Shown: positions 39,053 through 48,104, counted from the stretch's first letter. The stretch: DNA of 64,000 nt from Hyphomicrobium sp. 99 (GCF_000384335.2 NZ_KQ031382.1:3235545-3299544); one strand, 5' to 3'. Notes: a model not told the origin generated them from the letters alone. A program made the numbers and translations.

Positions 39053-39129
39053 GGCGGGATAGCTCAGGTGGTTAGAGCGAAGGTCTCATAATCCTTAGGT
39101 CGGCGGTTCAAGTCCGCCTCCCGCTACCA
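39053..39129 (+). tRNA. tRNA with CAU anticodon (Met or lysidine-modified Ile)
   Basis: A 77-base cloverleaf with encoded CCA. Acceptor arms GGCGGGA (39053-39059) and TCCCGCT (39119-39125) pair with one G-U; D stem is GCTC/GAGC; T stem is GGCGG/CCGCC around TTCAAGT. The anticodon loop CTCATAA (39085-39091) has CAT at 39087-39089. The 31-39 pair in the anticodon stem is U-U. The first acceptor pair G-U and the lack of three G-C pairs in the anticodon stem exclude initiator tRNA. The TAGGTCG variable region and T-loop recall Ile2 (CAU), so Met versus Ile is open. Confidence 0.88.
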
Positions 39130-39314
39130 ACAACACCCTTTGAAATATCAGGATTTCCTTCTGTCCCCTCCCCAGCGCTGAGGAAAACAGAAGGCGCGCC
39201 GCGCATCCGCTTCATGCACAGCCTCATCGCCGGATGTGTCGCCAACGGCACCGGAGCGATCATTTCCCTCAACCGCGCGCCAATGCTGCAGTTCGGCGCG
39301 ACGAGTGCCGGAAC

Positions 39315-39512
39315 TTAGGCCATCCTTTTGCGGATCGAGTGGCGCCAACGCTCAAAACGCCGGCTCATGCCACGTTGCCGGCCTCTGAACACCGGCACCA
39401 AATGCGCGGCGAGGGCTTCTTCCAGAAACGTTTCGGCGTACCTGTCGTCGGGGTCAAGCAAGCAGACGAAATCGCCCGTCTTCCCCATTGCCGTCAGAAG
39501 TCGGGCAGCGGT
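39315..39512 (-). pseudogene. Glycosyltransferase remnant with large internal deletion
   Basis: A reverse-strand frame of 65 codons, closed by TAA at both ends. It begins with TGDFVCLLDPDDRYAETFLE, the catalytic DxD region of the two intact glycosyltransferases downstream, and then passes directly at AAHL-VPVF to their C-terminal RFERWRHSIRKRM end. Compared with those genes, about 190 central codons and the first 100 or so are gone. It is in frame but cannot be a working enzyme. It lies between the tRNA and the methyltransferase gene. The rest of the 39130-39607 stretch shows an 8-bp inverted repeat (39157/39194) and nothing else. Confidence 0.75.
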
Positions 39513-39607
39513 TTATGCCCATACGAACAGATTTATCTATTTCGGATCTCGTCGTTTCAAATATGCGCCTATATGTTCCGCGTGCATCGGATCGATGAGG
39601 GGGAAGC

Positions 39608-40300
39608 ATGGGACTGAGAACGGCACTTGGATTGCGGAAGAAAACGGCTGCCGCGTCGCCAGTCGAAAAAGTGAAGCTGACAAAACCGCTGCCGCTGCAT
39701 CCGGACGCAGCCAAGTGGTTCGCTGGTAAGGAGCTCACGACGGACTGGGCTACGTGGCATGCCCGTAATTGGCTGACTTTTATCTCCCAAATTGACCGCC
39801 CCGTTAAGTCGGTTCTTGAGATCGGATCGTGGGAAGGACGATCCGCAATCGTCTGGCTTAACTTATTGCCACACTGTCACGTGACTTGTGTCGACGCCTG
39901 GGACCTCTTCAAGTCTCCTGGGCATGCTGAGCGCGACCGCCGATTTGATTCCAATCTGGCTGAATATGAAGGCCGCTTTAGAAAGATCAAAAGTCTATCT
40001 ATCGACGCACTGACTAGGCTTCTCGCCGAGCACGCACATTTCGATCTCATCTATATTGACGGCACCCACACGAGAGACGGGACGCTTGCGGACTCCGTCC
40101 TCGCATGGCCAATGCTCCGTCAGGGCGGCGTGATGATCTGGGACGACTACCTATGGGAGATGCACAGACCCTCGAAAGAGCGGCCCCAGGAAGCTATCGA
40201 TTGGTTCCTGCGTGAGTATGGCGCTAGCCTCGAAGTGATCCATAAGGGGTATCAGATCGCTGTACGTCGCAAAGATCTGACACCCTTTGCATCGAGCTAA
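39608..40300 (+). CDS. Class I SAM-dependent methyltransferase (Methyltransf_24-like)
   Basis: 230 residues. The SAM-binding motif is VLEIGSWEGRSAIVWL (about residue 69), followed by HVTCVDAWDLF, FDLIYIDGTHTRDGTLAD and GGVMIWDDYLW, as in O-methyltransferases acting on sugars or surface glycans. GAGGGGGAAGC precedes the ATG. Its neighbours are two glycosyltransferases on the other strand and the remnant, so a role in modification of a cell-surface polysaccharide is a reasonable inference. Confidence 0.8.
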   Translation: MGLRTALGLRKKTAAASPVEKVKLTKPLPLHPDAAKWFAGKELTTDWATWHARNWLTFISQIDRPVKSVLEIGSWEGRSAIVWLNLLPHCHVTCVDAWDLFKSPGHAERDRRFDSNLAEYEGRFRKIKSLSIDALTRLLAEHAHFDLIYIDGTHTRDGTLADSVLAWPMLRQGGVMIWDDYLWEMHRPSKERPQEAIDWFLREYGASLEVIHKGYQIAVRRKDLTPFASS

Positions 40301-40491
40301 CTTTATTATCCATTGGGAATTTCGGATTGCACCCGAACTCAGCAACCGAACCTCATATGCCCAATTACGATCATAGAAGTACCAAGGGTCTTCATGTGAA
40401 CTCACGCGCTATCTATCAGGAAGAAGACAACCAGGTTATTTCATCGATAATGTAATCGACGCAGAGAGTGTAAGTTGTCGTAAGTCGCGGC

Positions 40492-41487
40492 TTACTCGAT
40501 CCGTTTGCGAATCGACCGTCGCCAACGCACCAAATGCCGTCCGAAGCCACGGTGGCGAACCTCAATTATCGTTGGACCTTGTGCGGGATCTTTTGGTCGA
40601 GAACGCCTGAACTCCGGCAGCCCATTCTGCCTAATCGCTTCGATCACATCTTGAAATGCTTGCGGAGACGATTGTTTCGCACCCTTGCGCTGTTTGTCCT
40701 GAAAAGACGAGTAGATGTTAGTATCGATCCATGCATTTGATGCGTGAAGCGTGCGGTAAACGAGCGCTTTCTGGAGGAACAAACTTCCCCCTAACGCATG
40801 GGCTCCCTGGGCCAAGTAACCGTCTGCGCAATCCTTATAGGCGAGCTTTCGGTTGGGCTTGAGGTACTTCAGTGCAGCTCGCCGGAACATCATCGCTGAG
40901 CTGGACGTCCAATGCCACCCTGGTATTGTCGACCAGACGAACAGGAGCCTCGGCTTTTCGGGTTCGTGAACTTCGAGATATTTGCCGTAGTGCTGCATCC
41001 CAGCGGTATACATGTCTCCCCTCACACCCATTCCAATTACGCCGCGTTCGTTCGTCAAATATTGATCGGTTGAAACGATCGGGCACATGACGCCGGCGCC
41101 CAAATGCGCACCGAGCGCCTCTTCCAGAAACGTGTTGGCGTACCTGTCGTCCGGATCAAGCAAGCAGACAAAATCGCCCGTCGTCCGGTCAACGCCTGCG
41201 AAGAAGGCCGGAACCTGCCCGACATTTTCGCTAAGCGTATGAATCGTCACCCGGCTATCGTTTATCTCGGCGACGATTTTGATTGCCGCGGCCCGATGCG
41301 GAGCATCCGATCCGTCATCGACAACGACGCATTCCCAATTCTCATGAGTTTGATCGATGATAGAGAGAATAGCGTCCCGGAGGTGGTCCGAATAATTGTG
41401 GTGCGTGATGATGACCGAAACCAGCGGATTTCCCCACTTCGAGCGGTCCAGCCCACTCGACGCTTCATCAATTTCGATGACTTGCAT
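40492..41487 (-). CDS. Family 2 glycosyltransferase (copy 1)
   Basis: 331 residues. The GT-A fold N-terminus is LVSVIITHHNYSDHLRDAIL, then WECVVVDDGSD and the metal-binding DxD in FVCLLDPDDRY (about residue 112). The middle has PGWHWTSSSAMMFRRAAL and a basic C-terminus HLVRWRRSIRKRIE. The sugar donor and acceptor are unknown. The gene is clearly similar over its full length to the next upstream gene, from which it is separated by 32 bases. The two make a tandem duplication on the reverse strand. Confidence 0.85.
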   Translation of the reverse strand: MQVIEIDEASSGLDRSKWGNPLVSVIITHHNYSDHLRDAILSIIDQTHENWECVVVDDGSDAPHRAAAIKIVAEINDSRVTIHTLSENVGQVPAFFAGVDRTTGDFVCLLDPDDRYANTFLEEALGAHLGAGVMCPIVSTDQYLTNERGVIGMGVRGDMYTAGMQHYGKYLEVHEPEKPRLLFVWSTIPGWHWTSSSAMMFRRAALKYLKPNRKLAYKDCADGYLAQGAHALGGSLFLQKALVYRTLHASNAWIDTNIYSSFQDKQRKGAKQSSPQAFQDVIEAIRQNGLPEFRRSRPKDPAQGPTIIEVRHRGFGRHLVRWRRSIRKRIE

Positions 41488-41519
41488 TGGCCCTCGTCGA
41501 CTTGAATTTAGCCTCAGGT

Positions 41520-42539
41520 TTAATCGTTACGATGCTCCCGCTGCGAGCCAAGAACTCGTTTGCGGATGGACCGTCGCCACCGCTCTAAATGCCGGCCCAT
41601 ACTGCGCCGCCGCACCCTCTTTGTAGCGAGTACGGAACCTTTCACTGGAGCGCGCCTGAACTCCGGCATGCCATTGGCTCTGATCGCTTCGATCGCATCT
41701 TGAAATGCAACCTCGCCCCATCGGTGCGCACCCTTGCGCTGCATTTCCTGCCACGACGCATAGATGTCAGCATCGATCCATGAATTTGATGCGTGAAGCC
41801 TGCGGTAAACGAGAGCCTTTTGGAGGAACAAGGTCCCCCCTAACGCATGGGCTCCCTGGGCCAGATAGCCGTCCGCGCATGTCTTGTAGGCAAGCTTTTT
41901 ATTGGGCTTGAGGTAATTCAGTGCAGCTCGCCGGAACATCATCGCTGACGTGGACGTCCAATGCCACCCGGGTATTGTCGCCCAGACGAAAAGGAGCCTC
42001 GACTTTTCGGGTTTGCGCGCTTCGAGATATTTGCCGTAGGGCCGCATCCCGGCGGTATGGAGGTCACCCCTCAACTCACTTCCAATTATGCCGCGTTCGC
42101 TCGTCAGGTATTGTTCGGTTGAAACGATCGGGCACATGACGCCGACGTTCAAATGCGCGGCGAGCGTGTCTTCCAGAAACGTCTCGGTATACCTGTCGTC
42201 GGGGTCAAGCAAGCAGACGAAATCGCCCGTTGTCTGCTCAACGCCGGCGAAGAAGGCCGGGACCTGCCCGACATTTTCACCCAGGGCGTGGATCGTCAAT
42301 CGACTGTCGTTTATCTCAGCGACGATCTTGATTGCCGCGTCGCGGTGCGCTGCATCCGATCCGTCATCGACAACGACGCATTCCCAATTTTCGTGAGTTT
42401 GATCAAGGATAGAGAGAATGGCCTCTCGGAGGTGATCCGAATAATTGCGGTGCGTGATAACGACCGAAACCAGAGGATTATGCCACTTAGCACGGTCCAG
42501 GCTAATGCCCGACGGTTCGCTGATTCCGCTACCGTCCAT
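41520..42539 (-). CDS. Family 2 glycosyltransferase (copy 2)
   Basis: 339 residues, beginning MDGSGISEPSGISLDRAKWH. It has LVSVVITHRNYSDHLREAIL, the same DPDDRY catalytic region, PGWHWTSTSAMMFRRAAL, and a C-terminus RHLERWRRSIRKRVLGSQ. By eye about three quarters or more of residues agree with copy 1; differences cluster near the N-terminus and the last 60 residues, which may set acceptor choice. As the upstream gene of the pair it probably carries the promoter. Both copies, the remnant and the methyltransferase form a likely surface-glycan patch. Confidence 0.85.
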   Translation of the reverse strand: MDGSGISEPSGISLDRAKWHNPLVSVVITHRNYSDHLREAILSILDQTHENWECVVVDDGSDAAHRDAAIKIVAEINDSRLTIHALGENVGQVPAFFAGVEQTTGDFVCLLDPDDRYTETFLEDTLAAHLNVGVMCPIVSTEQYLTSERGIIGSELRGDLHTAGMRPYGKYLEARKPEKSRLLFVWATIPGWHWTSTSAMMFRRAALNYLKPNKKLAYKTCADGYLAQGAHALGGTLFLQKALVYRRLHASNSWIDADIYASWQEMQRKGAHRWGEVAFQDAIEAIRANGMPEFRRAPVKGSVLATKRVRRRSMGRHLERWRRSIRKRVLGSQREHRND

Positions 42540-42714
42540 TCAGCCCCCCACTTCTTTTATACCCAATACGAATATATCCCCTCCGCAGTCGTGGGACAAG
42601 CGTACCAGCGGCAAATGCCCACTAGTCAGTCAATGTCAGAATAGATTGGTGCGAGCATCATACCGCGCGATTTCGAGGGCGATGAGCGCGCGCTTCGCTG
42701 CTAAATAACGCCCA

Positions 42715-43134
42715 TCATTCGAAATCGACTTTTCGGCTGCGCATCTTCTTGACGCGCCCGCGCACAGTCTTGGCCTTGATCCGCTCCTCGCGTGCGCCGC
42801 GGGAAGGTTTCGTTTTGATCCTGAGCTTCGGACGCTCCAGCGAGGTCTCGATGAGTTCGATGAGCCGCGATCGGGCATCGGCTCTATTCTGTTCCTGACT
42901 GCGAAAGCGATCGGCCTGGATGACGATGATCCCTTCGATCGTCAAACGGCGCCCCGCCAGACGTTTCAGCTTGTCGCGCGCATAATCAGGAATGGACTTA
43001 TTGGCATCGAGATCGAAACGCAGCTCGACCGCTGTTGAAACCTTGTTGACGTTCTGCCCGCCAGGCCCCGACGCCCTCACGAACCGCTCCTCGAGTTCTG
43101 TTTCTGCGATCTCGATGGCGTCCGTCACGCGCAT
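42715..43134 (-). CDS. arfB: Ribosome-rescue peptidyl-tRNA hydrolase ArfB (YaeJ)
   Basis: 139 residues with a GGQ motif in ASGPGGQNVNKVSTAVELRF (about residues 22-41) and a basic C-terminal tail RIKAKTVRGRVKKMRSRKVD that enters the empty mRNA channel. ArfB frees ribosomes stalled without a stop codon by hydrolysing the peptidyl-tRNA. Length is typical. It is transcribed toward the glycosyltransferase pair but separated from it by about 175 bases. Confidence 0.92.
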   Translation of the reverse strand: MRVTDAIEIAETELEERFVRASGPGGQNVNKVSTAVELRFDLDANKSIPDYARDKLKRLAGRRLTIEGIIVIQADRFRSQEQNRADARSRLIELIETSLERPKLRIKTKPSRGAREERIKAKTVRGRVKKMRSRKVDFE

Positions 43135-43518
43135 GCCCAGTCAGTCCTATTCTTCCGTCAGCTGATTTCTGACCACGCTTCGGCGACTGGTCGATTCATT
43201 TGAGAGATGTATCACCGCACCCTCGAAGAGCAATCCAAGTGGAGAAGCGAGGCCGCTCCCGGCAGCGTCGAACACTCTAGGTTGCAAAACCGGGGCATCA
43301 CTCGTAGCATTTGCTCGACTGGTCTCGCAAATCTGGAACCGATTGAGCGGCTGCCGCGTAGGGGACGAGGACGGGGCGTCGACAGATATTGGTTCACATT
43401 CGAGCAATTCCGTTTACTGCCTCTTTAACAGTCTCCACCTAGCGTGATGAGGGATTACCCATCGAATCGGTGTTTCATCGCTTTTGAAACATGCGGCCAA
43501 GAGGTCGAGCACAGCGCC
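43135..43518. other. Intergenic region, arfB to small membrane gene
   Basis: About 384 bases. Open frames on both strands (for example 43147-43407 and 43207-43428) overlap one another and look like random reading; none has a ribosome-binding site. No repeat or RNA was recognised. Confidence 0.4.
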
Positions 43519-43851
43519 ATGCGATCTGCGACGTCAACGACAATCTCTTCGATGGATACGGCCATTCGCAGCGCCCAATGGGGGCGATCCACCCGCTTCA
43601 TCGGCATCGCAATCGCTTCGCTCGGTCCGGCAATATTCTGGTGCCTCGCCATCCAGCTGGCTGCCTACGGGATGGGAATCTCGCTCTCGACGACAACGAT
43701 AGGCGCAGTGTTTGCAACCATCGCCCTATTTCTTTTCGCGGTTTGCGCCCCGATCATGTTGCGCAAGCCCACCGCCGAAACCCTGGTAACGGCGCCACCC
43801 GTAGCGGTCTCAAAGACGAGATCCGGTCCGGATCGCGCGAACGCGCACTAA
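43519..43851 (+). CDS. Small hypothetical membrane protein
   Basis: 110 residues from ATG 43519; starts at 43444 and 43552 are possible, none with a strong ribosome-binding site. Two hydrophobic segments are visible, FIGIAIASLGPAIFWCLAIQL and TIGAVFATIALFLFAVCAP, with a short polar C-terminus. Family not recognised. Its stop overlaps the end of the convergent Cys-rich gene. Confidence 0.5.
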   Translation: MRSATSTTISSMDTAIRSAQWGRSTRFIGIAIASLGPAIFWCLAIQLAAYGMGISLSTTTIGAVFATIALFLFAVCAPIMLRKPTAETLVTAPPVAVSKTRSGPDRANAH

Positions 43852-44120
43852 CTGCCGGCCCAGTCGCAAACCAACTGCTCGCAAATGCGCCTTCTCGAAC
43901 CGCCGCCGATGCACGGTCCGCGCACGGTCTCGCAACGCCGGCAGGAATAAGATGACAAACATCCACGCCAGCCTCGGCCGCGCTTAAAATTGCAAGTCAT
44001 AAGAACCTGGCAGTCGCGCTGAATACCGGGTCCACCGCCTGGGCCCTCCTGAGCCAAGGCGGTGTCCAAACCGCAGAAAGCGGTTATCAGTCCAGCGAAG
44101 AGAAGTAATGCTCTCGCCAT
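43848..44120 (-). CDS. Small secreted cysteine-rich protein
   Basis: 90 residues with a signal peptide (ARALLLFAGLITAFCGLDTALA) and a compact mature domain with eight cysteines: DCQVLMTCNF, GCLSSYSCRRCETVRGPC and ICEQLVCDW. The spacing suggests up to four disulfides in the periplasm or outside. I do not recognise the family. Base composition is like its neighbours. Confidence 0.65.
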   Translation of the reverse strand: MARALLLFAGLITAFCGLDTALAQEGPGGGPGIQRDCQVLMTCNFKRGRGWRGCLSSYSCRRCETVRGPCIGGGSRRRICEQLVCDWAGS

Positions 44121-44207
44121 CTAGAGTACCGGAAAAGTTTAAGCCGCAAATCGCGAGCATCAACCTCTCCGATCCTCAGTGCAAGTCGTAATCGCCGGTG
44201 CTAACCG

Positions 44208-45104
44208 CTATTCTGCGGCAGCGCGCTTCTTCGGTTTCACCAGTTCCATATAATCGTTGAGCAGCTTTTCGGTGATCAAACCGGGCTTGTATTTGTGCTC
44301 GCCGATTTCAGAAACCGGAGTGACTTCCGCCGCCGTACCCGTGATGAAGCACTCGCTGAACGAGCTGAGTTCTTCCGGCATGATCACACGTTCGACGACC
44401 GTGATGCCGCGCGCCTTCGCAAGATCGATCACTGTGCGCCGCGTAATGCCGTTGAGGAAGCAATCGGCTTCCGGAGTATGGAGCACGCCATCCTTGACGA
44501 AGAAGATGTTAGCGCCCGTGCACTCGGCGACGCGGCCGCGCCAATCGAGCATCAACGCATCCGAATAGCCGGCGCGCTCGGCGCGGTGTTTCTCGATCGT
44601 GCAGATCATATAAAGACCTGCAGCCTTTGCTCGCGACGGCGCACACGCCGGATCGGGGCGGCGATAGACGGCATTCGTGATGCGAATACCCTTGAGACGC
44701 TGCTCCATCGGAAAATAGGAGCCCCAGTCCCAAGCCGCGATCGCGAGATGGATTTTCGCGTTTTGCGCTGAAACACCCATCTGCTCGCTACCCCGCCACG
44801 CGACCGGGCGAACGTAGCAATCGGAGAGCTTGTTGGCGGCGATGACATCGCGGCAAGCCTGGTCGATCTCGGCGACCGAATAGGGAATTTCGAAATCCAA
44901 GATCCGGGCGCTCTCCACCAGGCGCTCGCTGTGCTCGGTGAGCTTGAAGATCTCACCCCCATACGCGCGCTCACCCTCAAACACCGAGCTCGCATAGTGC
45001 AGAGCGTGGGTCAGCAGGTGAACCTTCGCATCGCGCCAGGGGACAAGAGCCCCGTCAACCCAGATGAGCCCATCACGATCATGAAAGGGGATGAGGTCGG
45101 CCAT
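44208..45104 (-). CDS. ilvE: Branched-chain amino acid aminotransferase
   Basis: 298 residues of the class IV PLP fold. Key segments are HYASSVFEGERAYGG, HSERLVESARIL, the lysine region SRAKAAGLYMICTIEKHRAE (about residues 156-175), AECTGANIFFVKDG and GTAAEVTPVSEIG. It makes or degrades leucine, isoleucine and valine by transamination with glutamate. It ends with a KPKKRAAAE tail. It is divergent from the MarR-type regulator, with a palindrome in the shared upstream region. Confidence 0.93.
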   Translation of the reverse strand: MADLIPFHDRDGLIWVDGALVPWRDAKVHLLTHALHYASSVFEGERAYGGEIFKLTEHSERLVESARILDFEIPYSVAEIDQACRDVIAANKLSDCYVRPVAWRGSEQMGVSAQNAKIHLAIAAWDWGSYFPMEQRLKGIRITNAVYRRPDPACAPSRAKAAGLYMICTIEKHRAERAGYSDALMLDWRGRVAECTGANIFFVKDGVLHTPEADCFLNGITRRTVIDLAKARGITVVERVIMPEELSSFSECFITGTAAEVTPVSEIGEHKYKPGLITEKLLNDYMELVKPKKRAAAE

Positions 45105-45246
45105 ACGAGTCTAAGTCCTTCCCGAGCTTTATGGTTAGCGGTACTGGAGGTTTGCCGGACGTCTCGGAACGCTGGGGCGTGGCAGCCTGAAACCGCCAGG
45201 AAGCGGGGCTTCAGTTCGCCGTGCGCAGAAGCAGAGACCTGCCGGG

Positions 45247-45268
45247 GCAAGCCAGCATTTTGGCTTGC
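45247..45268. promoter_or_regulatory. Inverted repeat between ilvE and the MarR gene
   Basis: GCAAGCCA pairs with TGGCTTGC around GCATTT, 32 bases before the start of the MarR-type gene. MarR proteins usually bind such palindromes and repress themselves, so this is a candidate operator. Confidence 0.4.
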
Positions 45269-45299
45269 AACAGAATACAATCGAGGCCAATAAGTCAAC

Positions 45300-45884
45300 A
45301 TGACTGACATAACGTCAGAAGGCTCGTCAAAACACGTTGCCGCATCTGGGCATTCGGCCGCTCCCGCAGCCGCCGATGGCCGGCCCTCCGCGCTCGTCGA
45401 TCTGATCGCGTACATAGAGCTTTTCTATTTCGCCTATCGCGACTTTACCTGCGACCCAGATGCCATTCTGTCTCAATACGGCTTCGGCCGCGCGCATCAT
45501 CGCGTATTGCATTTCGTGCATCGCAATCCGGGCCTGAAGGTCGCGGAATTGCTGGAAATTTTGAAGATAACCAAGCAGTCCCTGGCGCGCGTTCTGAAGC
45601 AGCTCGTCGACGAGGGATTCATCATTCAGAAAGCCGGAAACGAGGATCGGCGTGAACGTCGGTTATACCTCTCGGCCAAAGGCACACGGTTGAACGATAA
45701 ACTGACACAAATTCAGGCCAAACGCATCGAGGGGGCGCTCGCGAACCTCGGCCCAGGAGCCGATGCCGTAGCGCGGAATTTTCTTTTTGGGATGATCACA
45801 GAAAAAGACCGGCCCCAGGTTGAAACCCTCATCAAGGGGCAGCGCACCGACCCATCGGAAACTGCACCAGATTGCAACCCATGA
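45300..45884 (+). CDS. petP: MarR-family regulator (PetP-like)
   Basis: 194 residues. After a variable N-terminus, the winged helix reads YGFGRAHHRVLHFVHRNPGL, LLEILKITKQSLARVLKQLV and KAGNEDRRERRLYLS, a MarR wing. The pairing with an OmpR-type regulator through an overlapping ATGA is the petP-petR order described in Rhodobacter and other Alphaproteobacteria. The symbol rests on that synteny and is tentative. Confidence 0.78.
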   Translation: MTDITSEGSSKHVAASGHSAAPAAADGRPSALVDLIAYIELFYFAYRDFTCDPDAILSQYGFGRAHHRVLHFVHRNPGLKVAELLEILKITKQSLARVLKQLVDEGFIIQKAGNEDRRERRLYLSAKGTRLNDKLTQIQAKRIEGALANLGPGADAVARNFLFGMITEKDRPQVETLIKGQRTDPSETAPDCNP

Positions 45885-46597
45885 GAGCCCTGATGGCCCA
45901 GGATCGAGCCGAACCGTTAGCGGACAATGCCCCGCACATACTGGTTGTAGATGATGACCAGAAGATCAGAGGATTGCTTGGCCGCTTCTTGTCGAGCAAC
46001 GGCTTCCGCGTAACCGAAGCCGCCGACGCCGCCGCTGCACGTGCCTTCATGCGCGGCTTGTCATTCGATCTCGTTCTCCTCGACGTCATGATGCCGGGCG
46101 AATGCGGCTTGTCCCTCGCCCGCGATCTGAAGCTGACGCGGCCTGTCCCGATCTGCATGTTGACGGCCCTCGCCGAAGCTCAAGACCGGATTTCAGGTCT
46201 CGAAGCCGGCGTCGACGACTATGTCTCGAAGCCGTTCGATCCGCGCGAACTGCTGCTCCGCTTACGTAACATCCTGCGCCGGGGCCAAGTGCAAACCGCC
46301 CCACGCGATGAAATCCGGATGGGCGGCTGCGTGTTCAGCATCGCTCGCGGCGAACTGAAACGCGATGACGAAGCCATCAAACTCACCGAACGCGAACGCG
46401 ATCTCTTGAGGCTTTTCTCGCAACGCATTGGCGTCGCGGTTCCCCGCCACGAGCTTTCGAGCGATGACAGCACGGGCAGCGAGCGCGCGATAGACGTGCA
46501 GATCAATCGCCTGCGACGCAAGATCGAGGCGGATCCATCAAACCCTGTCTATCTGCAGACTGTCAGAGGCAAGGGCTACATTCTCTACACGGATTGA
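45881..46597 (+). CDS. petR: OmpR-family response regulator (PetR-like)
   Basis: 238 residues from ATG 45881, which overlaps the preceding stop by four bases. The receiver domain has HILVVDDDQKIRGLLGRFL, the phospho-acceptor in FDLVLLDVMMPGECG, and YVSKPFDPREL; the DNA-binding domain has TERERDLLRLFSQRIG and RAIDVQINRLRRKIE with VRGKGYILY. It is probably phosphorylated by the kinase encoded 52 bases downstream. PetR is essential in Rhodobacter, though its targets are not well defined. Confidence 0.85.
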   Translation: MRALMAQDRAEPLADNAPHILVVDDDQKIRGLLGRFLSSNGFRVTEAADAAAARAFMRGLSFDLVLLDVMMPGECGLSLARDLKLTRPVPICMLTALAEAQDRISGLEAGVDDYVSKPFDPRELLLRLRNILRRGQVQTAPRDEIRMGGCVFSIARGELKRDDEAIKLTERERDLLRLFSQRIGVAVPRHELSSDDSTGSERAIDVQINRLRRKIEADPSNPVYLQTVRGKGYILYTD

Positions 46598-46649
46598 ACG
46601 CGATAACCGGCTTGGTCCCGGACACGCGAATGGCGGAAAAATTACTTCA

Positions 46650-48062
46650 ATGGCTGTTGTGCCCGAAACGACACCGGATACCGGCAGCGACGCCTCACGA
46701 TATCGTCGCTTCCGCGAGCATCCCTATGTCGTGGGCCTGCTCAACATCGGCGCCGAGATGCTCCCGAAGGGCCTCTACGCCCGGGCGCTGCTCATCATCA
46801 TCACGCCGATCGTCGTCCTTGAAGGTGTCATAGCGTTCGCGTTCATGGAACGACATTGGCAGGCCGTGACGCGCCGCCTGTCGGAAGCGACTGCGCGTGA
46901 CATTGCAGCGTTGATTGAAGTCTACGAGGATCTGCCGAAATCGGACGGCGCTCAAAAGATCATCGATCTCGCGCGTGATCGCCTAAGTCTGCAAATGGAG
47001 GTTTTGCCGAACGGCGATCTTCCACCGCCAGGGCCGAAGCCGTTTTTCCGTTTGCTTGACCGCGCCCTCTCGAACGAGTTGCGCAAGCACGTCCAGCTGC
47101 CATTCTGGATCGACACCGTCGGCGATCAGAACGTCGAGATCCGCGTGAAACTCGACGACGCCATTTTGCGCTTCGTCGCCACGCGAAGCCAAACCTACGC
47201 ATCGAACTCGCATATCTTCCTGCTTTGGATGGTGGGCTCATCCGTCATCCTGCTCACGGTCGCGATCCTCTTTCTGCGCAATCAGATCCGGCCGATCTTG
47301 CGGCTCGCCGATGCGGCCGACGCCTTCGGTAAAGGGCGCGGCATCCCTGAAGATTTCAGGCCGCGCGGCGCGCGCGAAGTCCGCCAGGCTGCCCTCGCCT
47401 TCCTGCAGATGCGCGACCGCATCAAGCAGCACGTCGAACAACGGACCACGATGCTCGCTGGCGTCAGTCACGACTTGCGAACGGTGCTGACGCGGTTCAA
47501 GCTCGAACTGGCGCTGCTCGACGACACGCCCGAAACACGCGCGCTCTCGGGCGACGTCGACGAAATGCAGCACATGCTCGAGGACTATCTGGCATTCGCC
47601 AAGGGCGACGGCGGCGAAGAAGCCAAGCCGACGAACTTGAAGGAGCTGCTGGAAGAGATCGTCGACGACGCATCGATCTATGCTTGCACCATCGATCTCA
47701 AGATCCGCAAAAGCAAAGGCGACATCGTCTTGCCGCTGAAACGGCAAGCCCTGAAGCGCGCCATCATGAACCTCGTGACGAACGCCGCCCGCTTCGGCGA
47801 CCGCATCATCATCCGCGTCGCGCCGGAAGGCCGATGGGTGCGGATCGAGGTCGATGACGACGGCCCCGGCATCCCTGAGCACGAGCGCGAGAACGTCTTC
47901 CGTCCATTCTACCGGCTGGATCACGCCCGCAATCAGGACGAAGGCAACAGCGGCCTCGGTCTCGTCATCGCCCGCGATATTGCCAAGAGCCACGGCGGCG
48001 AGATCGCCCTCGGCGAAAGCTCCATGGGCGGCCTACGCGCGATTATTTCCCTGCCGAAGTAG
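46650..48062 (+). CDS. EnvZ-like sensor histidine kinase
   Basis: 470 residues. Two membrane helices (LLIIITPIVVLEGVIAFAF, about residues 47-65, and IFLLWMVGSSVILLTVAILF, about 190-209) flank a periplasmic domain of about 120 residues. A HAMP domain follows. The phospho-accepting histidine is in MLAGVSHDLRTVLTRFKLEL (about residue 275), and the ATP site has NLVTNAARFG, DDDGPGIP and GNSGLGLVIA. It is the partner of the response regulator just upstream. Confidence 0.9.
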   Translation: MAVVPETTPDTGSDASRYRRFREHPYVVGLLNIGAEMLPKGLYARALLIIITPIVVLEGVIAFAFMERHWQAVTRRLSEATARDIAALIEVYEDLPKSDGAQKIIDLARDRLSLQMEVLPNGDLPPPGPKPFFRLLDRALSNELRKHVQLPFWIDTVGDQNVEIRVKLDDAILRFVATRSQTYASNSHIFLLWMVGSSVILLTVAILFLRNQIRPILRLADAADAFGKGRGIPEDFRPRGAREVRQAALAFLQMRDRIKQHVEQRTTMLAGVSHDLRTVLTRFKLELALLDDTPETRALSGDVDEMQHMLEDYLAFAKGDGGEEAKPTNLKELLEEIVDDASIYACTIDLKIRKSKGDIVLPLKRQALKRAIMNLVTNAARFGDRIIIRVAPEGRWVRIEVDDDGPGIPEHERENVFRPFYRLDHARNQDEGNSGLGLVIARDIAKSHGGEIALGESSMGGLRAIISLPK

Positions 48063-48104
48063 GAAAAAATCTCGAAATATCGTTCTATTCTAATAAGTTA
48101 CGAC

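Noticed and set aside
39053..42650. Genomic island integrated at the tRNA
   Set aside because: No integrase and no direct repeat of the tRNA 3' end was seen at the far side. The glycosyltransferase patch may be accessory, but no element boundary can be shown.
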